Shown: positions 33,811-41,900 of the stretch, in pieces
Layout: each line of letters begins with the position of its first letter
How positions within the stretch are numbered: position 1 is the first letter of the stretch
From: Bradyrhizobium sp. AZCC 1693
GTDB lineage: Bacteria > Pseudomonadota > Alphaproteobacteria > Rhizobiales > Xanthobacteraceae
Assembly: GCF_036924745.1 (NCBI RefSeq)
Contig: NZ_JAZHSD010000001.1
Span: 4,030,001-4,094,000 of the forward strand
Direction: 5' to 3'
Length of the DNA: 64,000 nucleotides
Program-made: the position numbers and the translations under genes
The notes under the pieces: generated by a model
Database searches by the model: none
What the model saw: only the letters and a program-made list of their open reading frames with translations
What the model was told of the DNA's origin: nothing

Positions 33811-35424
33811 ATGCGCATCCGAAATTCGATGCTTCTTGCTGCCACAGCATTCACCCTCGGATTCCCTCTTGGCTTGCCTACAATTTCGGCGCAGGCGGAA
33901 ACCGTTGTGCGCTACGGCATTTCGATGGCGGACATCCCGCTGACCACTGGCCAGCCTGACCGCGGCGCGGGCGCCTACCAGTTCTCCGCCTATACGATCT
34001 ACGATCCGCTGGTCGCCTGGGAGATGGACGTGTCCGACCGGCCCGGCAAACTGGTGCCCGGCCTGGCCACCGAATGGAAGGTCGACGACGCCGACAAGAA
34101 GAAATGGCGCTTTGCCCTGCGCAAGGGTGTCAAGTTTCACGACGGCAGCGAATTCAACGCCGACGCGGTGATCTGGAATCTGGACAAGGTGCTCAATGAC
34201 AAGGCACCGCAGTTCGACAAGCGCCAGAGCGCACAGGTGAAAACCCGCCTGCCCTCGGTCGCGAGCTACGCCAAGATCGACGATGACACGATCGAGATCA
34301 CCACCAAGACCGTCGATTCGTTCTTCCCGTATCAGATGCTCTGGTTCCTGGTCTCCAGCCCCGCGCAATATGAAAAGCTCGGCAAGGACTGGGACAAGTT
34401 TGCCAGCCAGCCCTCGGGCACCGGCCCGTTCAAGCTGACCAAGCTCGTTCCGCGCGAACTCGCCGAGTTGACCAGGAACGCCGACTACTGGGACCCGAAG
34501 CGAATTCCGAAGGCGGACAAGATCGTGCTGATCCCGATGCCGGAAGCGCTGACGCGCACCAATGCGCTGTTGGCCGGCCAGGTCGATCTGATCGAGACGC
34601 CGGCGCCGGATGCGGTGCCGCAGCTCAAATCCGCCGGCATGAAGATCGTCGACAACGTCACGCCGCATGTCTGGAATTATCATCTGAGCGTGCTGCCCGG
34701 CTCGCCCTGGACCGATGTCCGCCTGCGCAAGGCGCTGAACCTTGCGATTGACCGCGAAGCGGTGGTCGGGTTGATGAACGGTCTCGCAAAACCCGCCAAG
34801 GGCCAGGTCGACCCGTCGAGTCCGTGGTTTGGCAAGCCGACGTTCGAGCTCAAATATGATCTCGCCGCGGCGAAGAAGCTGGTGCAGGAGGCCGGCTATT
34901 CGAAAGAGAAGCCGCTGAAGACGACTTTCGTCATCGCGCAGGGCGGCACCGGGCAGATGCTGTCGCTGCCAATGAACGAATTCCTGCAGCAGAGTTTTAA
35001 GGAAATCGGCATCGATGTTGACTTCAAGGTGGTCGAGCTCGAGACACTCTATACGGCGTGGCGCAAGGGGGCGGCCGACGAGATGAACGCCGGCATCACT
35101 TCCAACAACATCGCCTATGTCACGTCAGACCCGCTTTACGCGATCGTCCGCTTCTTCCACTCCGGCCAGATCGCGCCGGTCGGCGTCAACTGGGGCGGCT
35201 ACAAGAACCCGAAGGTCGACGCGCTGATCGACGAGGCGAAACAGACGTTTGATGTCGCCAAACAGGACGAACTGTTGGCGCAGGCGCACGCCGCGATCGT
35301 CGACGACGCCACGCTGGTCTGGGTGGTGCACGACACCAACCCGCATGCGCTGTCGCCCAAGGTGAAGAAATTCGTGCAGGCGCAGCACTGGTTTCAGGAT
35401 CTGACGCAGATTGGGCTGGAGTGA
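33811..35424 (+). CDS. Peptide/nickel-type ABC solute-binding protein (paralogue)
   Basis: A 537-residue SBP family 5 protein with an intact signal peptide (MRIRNSMLLAATAFTLGFP ending SAQAE). It is clearly paralogous to the divergent gene at 31953-33612: both share LATEWKVD(D/E)(A/S)DKKKW, DKxxxx/VEKV and the TGPxK(L/M)(T/S)K segments throughout. With no permease genes of its own it probably feeds the same transporter, giving it a second ligand, and may be the only functional receptor if the neighbour is inactive (inference). The two genes diverge from a 198-base region that should carry both promoters. Confidence 0.9.
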   Translation: MRIRNSMLLAATAFTLGFPLGLPTISAQAETVVRYGISMADIPLTTGQPDRGAGAYQFSAYTIYDPLVAWEMDVSDRPGKLVPGLATEWKVDDADKKKWRFALRKGVKFHDGSEFNADAVIWNLDKVLNDKAPQFDKRQSAQVKTRLPSVASYAKIDDDTIEITTKTVDSFFPYQMLWFLVSSPAQYEKLGKDWDKFASQPSGTGPFKLTKLVPRELAELTRNADYWDPKRIPKADKIVLIPMPEALTRTNALLAGQVDLIETPAPDAVPQLKSAGMKIVDNVTPHVWNYHLSVLPGSPWTDVRLRKALNLAIDREAVVGLMNGLAKPAKGQVDPSSPWFGKPTFELKYDLAAAKKLVQEAGYSKEKPLKTTFVIAQGGTGQMLSLPMNEFLQQSFKEIGIDVDFKVVELETLYTAWRKGAADEMNAGITSNNIAYVTSDPLYAIVRFFHSGQIAPVGVNWGGYKNPKVDALIDEAKQTFDVAKQDELLAQAHAAIVDDATLVWVVHDTNPHALSPKVKKFVQAQHWFQDLTQIGLE

Positions 35425-35615
35425 AAGGGGCTTGATCCAGCTGTGGAGACAAGGCACGGCGGCGCCCAAGCATAACCAACGTCGCCCCTGGCAAACCAAC
35501 GGGCCCGCACGAATAGGGCTTGAGGATTTTGCCCGTCTCACAATTGCCGCACAGCAGTCATGTTGGCCGAACGTGTCCGCCGTACTGTAGTCGTATTCCG
35601 ACGATCATGTGCACG

Positions 35616-35655
35616 GCATGCCTGCTGGGCAGCGCTCAGCAGGCATGCTTTGTTT
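35616..35655 (+). terminator. Strong hairpin terminator
   Basis: GCATGCCTGCTG and CAGCAGGCATGC form a 12-bp perfect stem with a 9-base interior (GGCAGCGCT), followed by TTTGTTT. It lies 190 bases after the solute-binding protein gene and 25 bases before the next start; it may end that transcript or act in the leader of the next. Confidence 0.6.
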
Positions 35656-35679
35656 CGTCTAACGTTATGGGGAACTGCC

Positions 35680-35865
35680 GTGATCAAGATTGCGATTGTA
35701 GCGGGTGCGACGCTTGCCGTGGTGACTGCCGCCGGCGCCGCCGACATTCCACGCCGACAGCCCGTCTATCAGCAAGCTCCCGTAGGCAAGATGCCGATTG
35801 GCAAGACCCCCGTCGGGAAGAGCCCAATCGGCAAGGCGCCCGGGCCCGTCGTGTCGCGCTACTAG
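35680..35865 (+). CDS. Small exported protein with PxGK repeats
   Basis: A 61-residue protein starting at GTG after GGGGAACTGCC. A signal peptide (MIKIAIVAGATLAVVTAAGA A) is followed by DIPRRQPVYQQAPVGKMPIG and then TPVGK, SPIGK: four repeats of the form GK-x-P-I/V. After cleavage about 38 residues remain, basic and extended. Comparable short exported proteins are common in Bradyrhizobium genomes; function unknown. Confidence 0.6.
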   Translation: MIKIAIVAGATLAVVTAAGAADIPRRQPVYQQAPVGKMPIGKTPVGKSPIGKAPGPVVSRY

Positions 35866-35928
35866 CGCACGGCATCGACCGGGGGGGCGTTGAACCTGCC
35901 TTTGTCGTCGACGGTTGAGGGGCGAAGC

Positions 35929-36579
35929 GTGGCAAGTCGACCTAACAGATTGGGACCATGCTTGCTTGCGGGACTCACACTCGCAGCTTCGCTCCCAGGC
36001 ACAATCCCGTCGGCTTCTGCACACGAGGCACGCGAGCGCTTGGCTGACGCGAATGCGCTTGTGTCCAGTGACGCGCCCATCCAGCCAAGACCGGCGGGAC
36101 AGGCGGCTCGAAAGCAGGGCACCGCCAAGGGCCCGTACTACGTCGATTTCAGAGCCAGGACGGCGGCGAGCTGGGGACATGCTTTCGTCTGGTACGGGAA
36201 GACCAGCGAGCGAGCAGTTGAGGTCGCGGGCCTCACGCCTGCCGGAGACACCGTTGCCTACGTGCTGGGGCATTTGACGTGGGTCCCGTCCGAGACCGGG
36301 GCGAGCTATGGCGATCTTGATCCGGAGTACCTGACCGCGAGCTACCGGGTTTACCTGAGTGAGCCGGACGCAAAAAGGGTGTTCGCTTACATCAAGAAAT
36401 TGCAAGCGAGTTCACCGGTCTGGAACGCGGAAACATCCAATTGCACGGCGTTTATCGGCAGCATCGCAAGTTTTATGGGACTGAAAGTGCCTCTGCGCTG
36501 GCAGCGTCCCGAGAACTACGTCAACAACCTCAAGGAAATGAATGGCGGACGCCAGCTGGTCCGCCTGTCGTCGGAGTAG
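35929..36579 (+). CDS. Exported protein with His...Cys motifs, possible permuted NlpC/P60-like fold
   Basis: A 216-residue protein with a signal peptide (cleavage near PSASA). The mature part has WGHAFVWYGK near residue 78 and, about 100 residues later, SNCTAFIGSIASFMGLKVP. This His-then-Cys order with an NCxxF motif is the pattern of permuted NlpC/P60 (LRAT-like) thiol enzymes, suggesting a periplasmic hydrolase or acyltransferase (inference by pattern only). GTG 35929 was chosen because GAGGGG lies 6 bases upstream. It is convergent with the CHASE2 cyclase gene. Confidence 0.6.
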   Translation: MASRPNRLGPCLLAGLTLAASLPGTIPSASAHEARERLADANALVSSDAPIQPRPAGQAARKQGTAKGPYYVDFRARTAASWGHAFVWYGKTSERAVEVAGLTPAGDTVAYVLGHLTWVPSETGASYGDLDPEYLTASYRVYLSEPDAKRVFAYIKKLQASSPVWNAETSNCTAFIGSIASFMGLKVPLRWQRPENYVNNLKEMNGGRQLVRLSSE

Positions 36580-36664
36580 TTAGCGGTTGGTGGTCTCGCA
36601 ATATCCGCTGTCGTCCCGGGCAAGCGAAGCGCGACCCGGTGGCTCCACCCATCCTGCGTTCTTG

Positions 36665-38890
36665 TCACTTCGTCAGCAGTGCAAACGCTCCGTTCCAGTC
36701 TTCCGGCGGCGGATTTTCGAGATAGCCGCGGATGCGGGCTTCGTAGAGATTGTAGAGCAGCTCCAGCGAATTCGCCTCGTCGGTCTTGCGGCCGCGCGCG
36801 ATGGCCGCCAGCGCGCCTTCCCAGTCGCGGTTGCGATAGCAGGCGAGCATCTCGATCGTTAGATTCCGCAGGCGCTGGAAGCGGCCGGACTGCGCGGTGT
36901 CCTCGCGGCCGGCGATGGCGTAGATCACCTCCGGCTCCTTCTTGCCCTTCACCATGATGAAGTCGAGTTCGAGGATTGCGAACCTGTTCTTCACCGCCAG
37001 CGCGGTCCTGGAGCCGATGATGATCGGAAAGCCGTATTCCTTCGACTGCCCTTCGAGGCGCGAGGCCAGATTGACGCTGTCGCCGAACACCGAATAGTCG
37101 AAGCGCTGGTCGGAGCCCATGTTGCCGACCACGCAGATGCCGGTATTGAGGCCGACGCCGATATTGAGCGGAATGAACGGGCGGTTCTCCTCCTTTGCCT
37201 CCTGCTCGCGCGCCTGATTGAGCTCGTCGACGCGCTCCAGCATGTCGAGCGCCGCCTCGCAGGCGTTGAGTTCATGGTCTTTGTCGTCGAGCGGCGCGTT
37301 CCAGAACGCCATGATGGCGTCGCCCATATATTTGTCGATGGTGCCCTTGCGCTTGAGGATCGCGTTGGTCAGCGGGGTGAGGAAACGGTTCATCAGCGCG
37401 GTGAGGCCCTGCGGGTCGTTCTTGTAGGTTTCCGAGATCGAGGTGAAGCCGCGCATGTCGGAAAACATGATGGTCATCTCACGCTCCTCGCCGCCGAGCA
37501 CGAGCTTTTCCGGCGACTGCGCGAGTTGCTCGACCAAAGCCGGCGACAGATATTGGCCGAAGGCGGAACGAATCTGCCGGCGCTGCGCCTGCTCGCGCAC
37601 GAAGCTGGAAAAGATCAGCGTGAGGTAGATCGCCGTGGTCGACATCAGGGGATAGGTGAAATCGATCAGCAGCCGGTGCTGCGTGTAGAAATATACCGAG
37701 GTTCCGACCAGCACGCTTGCAAACGCGCCCCCGACGATGACCAGCGAGACCGGACCGAACAGAGGCGCGAACACGATGACGAGAAGCCCGAACAACATCG
37801 CTGTCGCGAACTCGATGGCGATGCCGTTATTCGGCTGCGAGATCACCGCGCCGGCCAGCGTGCTCTCGAGCACCTGGGCATGAATCTCCACGCCGGGCAT
37901 GGCGCGCGACACCGGCGTGGTCTTGATGTCATTGAGACCGACCGCCGAGGTGCCGATCAGCACCAGCTTGCCGGCGATCATGTCGGGCGCGACGTTTTTC
38001 TCCAGCACATTGAACGCGGGGACGTAGATCGAGGCGTCGTTGCGGGCATAGTGGACCCAGAGCTGGCCGTTATGGTCGGTCGGGATCTGGACGCCCTTGA
38101 TGCCGAGGCTCTTGATGCCGGCCTTTTCGGCCTTGATCAGGATGGTGCCGGACCCGGCGGCGACCCGAAGCATCTCGAACGTCAGCGAGGGCATGGTCTG
38201 GCCCTGCGCCTGCATGATCATCGGCACCCGCCGCACGATGCCGTCGCGTTCGGGCTTGATCGTGAACAGGCCGCGCCCGGCGGCGGCATGCTCCAGCACC
38301 GGCACGTTGCGCAACAGGCCGGGGAACTCGAACATGAAGCGGTGCGGTTCCTCGCCCAGCATCGCCAGTCCCGTCACCGGCAGCGTCTTGTCGAGGGCCG
38401 CGATTTCATCGGGCAGGCCAGACTCGCCGAGCACGACGCGGGAAGCCTTGATGGCGTCGGCAAAGACCTGGTCGTTGCTCGGCAGCGCGCGCAGCTTGGC
38501 GCGGGTTTCCTCGTCGAGATTGCGGAACGTGTCGGCCGCATAGGCGGGGTTGAGCCGGTCGGGCTCCGAAAACACCGCGTCGAACGCGATCACGACGGCG
38601 CCCAGCCTGGTCAACTCGGTGACGAGGGCTGCAATCCGCGTCCGCGGCCACGGCCACTGCCCGAGCTTCTCCAGGCTCTTGTCGTCGATATCGACGATGG
38701 TGACCGGCCTTGCGGTCTTCTTGCGGGGATCGATGCGCTGGAAAGCGTCAAACATCCGGACCCGAATTTCCTCGACCGGGGCCGGGTCGGCGACGCGAAG
38801 GGCTGCGAACCCGATCAGCAGCGCAAGGCACAGCAGCCGCGCATACCCGATGCGCCGCGTGAACCACCTCGGTAGGGCCCGGAGCTTCAT
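36665..38890 (-). CDS. Adenylate cyclase with CHASE2 sensor domain
   Basis: A 741-residue signal transducer that makes cAMP. Order: N-terminal transmembrane helix (ARLLCLALLIGFAAL), a periplasmic CHASE2 domain at about residues 35-335, three transmembrane helices to about 430, then a class III cyclase domain at about 470-670. Metal aspartates are in MFSDMRGFTSIS and GDAIMAFW; the purine-specifying Lys is in IDKYMGD and the Asp in VFGDSVNLASRLEG, favouring ATP. It lies 83 bases downstream of the large FecR/VCBS protein on the same strand, a pairing of CHASE2 cyclases with FecR-domain proteins that is seen elsewhere, so it may sense that protein or the envelope (inference). Confidence 0.9.
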   Translation of the reverse strand: MKLRALPRWFTRRIGYARLLCLALLIGFAALRVADPAPVEEIRVRMFDAFQRIDPRKKTARPVTIVDIDDKSLEKLGQWPWPRTRIAALVTELTRLGAVVIAFDAVFSEPDRLNPAYAADTFRNLDEETRAKLRALPSNDQVFADAIKASRVVLGESGLPDEIAALDKTLPVTGLAMLGEEPHRFMFEFPGLLRNVPVLEHAAAGRGLFTIKPERDGIVRRVPMIMQAQGQTMPSLTFEMLRVAAGSGTILIKAEKAGIKSLGIKGVQIPTDHNGQLWVHYARNDASIYVPAFNVLEKNVAPDMIAGKLVLIGTSAVGLNDIKTTPVSRAMPGVEIHAQVLESTLAGAVISQPNNGIAIEFATAMLFGLLVIVFAPLFGPVSLVIVGGAFASVLVGTSVYFYTQHRLLIDFTYPLMSTTAIYLTLIFSSFVREQAQRRQIRSAFGQYLSPALVEQLAQSPEKLVLGGEEREMTIMFSDMRGFTSISETYKNDPQGLTALMNRFLTPLTNAILKRKGTIDKYMGDAIMAFWNAPLDDKDHELNACEAALDMLERVDELNQAREQEAKEENRPFIPLNIGVGLNTGICVVGNMGSDQRFDYSVFGDSVNLASRLEGQSKEYGFPIIIGSRTALAVKNRFAILELDFIMVKGKKEPEVIYAIAGREDTAQSGRFQRLRNLTIEMLACYRNRDWEGALAAIARGRKTDEANSLELLYNLYEARIRGYLENPPPEDWNGAFALLTK

Positions 38891-38973
38891 GGCTTCGATT
38901 GTTCGCTAACTGACGGCGCCAGACAAGCCAGAAGATGGCATCGATATCCCTGAGTTAGTGGCGAAGCGCCATC

Positions 38974-41900
38974 TTAGTGATGCGGCGACACTATGAAGTC
39001 GCTCGCATGCAGGCTGGCGGCGGCAAGCCCCTTAAGGGTGATGGTGTCGCCGGTATCGAGCGTGATCAGCTTGTCACCGCCGCTGGTCTTCACATGAGCG
39101 GAATTTGCAAGCCACGCAGTGATGTTTTCGGCGTCCACGGACTGGGCGAACGCACGGAGATCGATATGGTCCTCGCCCTGCGTGAAGTCGGTGATCTCAT
39201 CGGCGCTCGGGTCGTCGTATTGGGATGCCGGCGCAAACACGAACTGGTCGGCGCTTGCACCGCCGGTCAGCGTATCATTGCCTTCCGTTGCGAAGATGAC
39301 GTCCTTTTCGTCCGTCCCTACGAGCGTGGCGCCACCCCATCCGGACTGCTGGAACACGAAGTTCAAGGTATCGCTCTGGCCATTTGCGTCCGTTGCAGTC
39401 ACCGTGACGATATCGTTCAGCTCGGTATCGCCGTTGTAGTCCGTCGGCGTGTAAATGATGCCGTTGGCAAACTGGGCATTGATTTCCGAAACGTTGCCCA
39501 CATTCACCGGCGAAAGCGTGCCGTGCAAAGCGCTCACCGTGATCGTCACATCGGAAGCCGGGTCGTCATCAGATAGCTTGATGTCAAAAACGGTGCTGGT
39601 AACTGCGGCGTCTTCGTTCTCCTCAACCTTGATGCTTTCGGCGCTCAGGACCGGCGCTTCGTTGACCGGCATGATATCGATGGTCGCGGTGGCGGTTGCG
39701 GTCTGGCTGCCGCCCGACCCGCTGTTGCCATCGTCGTTGACGGACAGCGTCAGGTCGGTCGATAGACTCGGATTGTCCGAATTCGCGGTGTAGCTGATCG
39801 TGCCGGAATTGTCTCCGGAGAGCAGCGCTTCGATGTAGTCGAGCACTCCGGTGATCGTCACAGAGGACGTACCGTTGCCGGTGACCGAAACGGCGTTTCC
39901 ACCCAAGTCGACGTCCAGGATGCCTTCGCCGACGGAGAGGGTCACCGTTTCGGTGCCGCCATTGCGATCGATATCAGCGACATGCAAGCCGGTACCGCTG
40001 ATGACCAGCGGCGTTTGTTCAGTCGCAGCGTAATGCGTCGCAGGCGCGGCCGCGGTCGGCGCGTCGTTGACCGCCGTCACCGTCAGCGTTGCGGTATCCG
40101 ATGTCACGGAGAAGGCGGCGGAGCCGCCCGATGCCGGGACGTCCGCCATGGTGCCATGGATGCCCGTCGTTTGATCCCACGCTACATACGTGAACGTGTC
40201 CGTCCCGCCATCTTGGCCGTCGGGGACGAACCTGACCATGTCGGTCGCCGCCAGCAGCAAGGCGGAGCCGCCCGACACCGCCGGGAAAGCGACGAACGTG
40301 CTGCCGTCGGTGGAATATTCCCAGTGGCCATGCGCGCTGGTCGTAGCGGTGATTGCGATGCCTTGCAGCGCGCCGTGATCGACGTCGGCAATGCTGGCTC
40401 CGAGAAACGAGGCGACGGTCTGGCCGGCATTCGCGGTCTCGTCTTCGGTAATCGTGATCAGCGACGGAGCCGACGCGGTCAGGACCGGCGCGTCATTGGT
40501 GCCGGTAATGGTGATCGTGAAAGGCTGTGACGTGATCCCGCCATCGCCATCGTTGATCGCGACCGTATAGGTCAGCGTAACGGACTCGGTCTTGGCCAGA
40601 TAGTCGAATGCGGTAGAGGCCGCCGAGAAGTCGAGATGGACGGACCCGGCCGACGAGCCCAAAGCCTTGGTCACGGTTCCCGCGCTCACCAACGCAATCA
40701 GTTCGCTCGCGTTGAGGCCAAGCCCGTCGGTATCCCCGTCCAGCGTCACGCCGGTGATCGTCGCGGTATGACCGACATCATTCAGGTCGACATCGGCGAA
40801 GTGGACCGGAATCGTGGCGGTCAGCGGTTTGGTATCGGTCTGCTCGACCAGGCCCTGCTGCGTGATGTCGGCGATGTCAGGCGCGTCGTTGCTGCCGTTG
40901 ATGGTGACGACAATGTCCTGCGAGGTGACGCCGCCATGGTGGTCGTCGACCTCTACCGTGTAGGTCAGCGTGACCGCCTCGCCATCGGCGAGGTAGTCGA
41001 AATAACTATCCGGCGCCGAGAACGACCAGCCCTTCGAGCCCTGCACGCCATCGGTGGAATCGGTAAGCGTACCCAGCGACAGCCAGCTGAGCTGCACCGT
41101 GCCGTTGGCCAGGCCCGTCATGACGCCGGAGGCGTGGACGCCGGTGATCTTGACCCCATGCGTATCGGTCAGATCGACATCGCGGAATGTGATCGCGCCG
41201 CTGGCGGTATCCGGTGTCGCCGAAGCGTGGGTGTCGGCGCGTTCCGCGATGGTCGCGGCCTGCGGGTCGCTGGTGATATCGGGCGTGTCATTGCTGCCGG
41301 TGACGGTGATGGTGATCGGCTTGGTCACCACGCCGCCATGCCCGTCATCGACGGTTGCGGTGTAGGTCGGCGTCAGGATCTCGCCGTAGGCAAGGAAATC
41401 GAATGCATGGTCGGGGACGCTGTAGCTCCAGCTCGCCGAACCGTCATTGGTGTTGCCGGGCGCCTGCACCACCGTCAGCGGCCCATCCACCGCTGATATC
41501 GCCGCGAGTTGCTTGGCCGTGAGCTGCGAGGTGATGTCGACGCTGTAGGCATTCAGGTAGGTGAGCGCCGTAAAGGCGGCGCTCGCCACCGGCCGGTCGG
41601 TCAGGTCGACGTCGGTGAAGCTGATGGTGCCGGACGCGGTATGGAGCGCAGCGGACCCCGTCGGGTTCGGCTGGTCGAGGTTCGAAAATTCGGCAAAGGC
41701 ATCGCTCGTCGTGGCGATGATCGGCACGTCGTTGGTGCCGGTGACGACGACGTCGGCGCCATGGATCGAGACCGTGATCGGCGTGGAGACGACGCCGCCA
41801 TGGCCGTCGTCGACCTGGGCGACGTAGTTGAGCGTCAGCGTCTCGCCCTTGGCGATGAAGTCGAACTTGCTGTCTTCAATGCTGTAGGTCCAGCTCGCCG

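Noticed and set aside
37274..38875. A 533-codon plus-strand frame opposite the CHASE2 cyclase
   Set aside because: Composition (Gly/Asp/Arg/His) and full overlap with a motif-confirmed gene mark it as a shadow.
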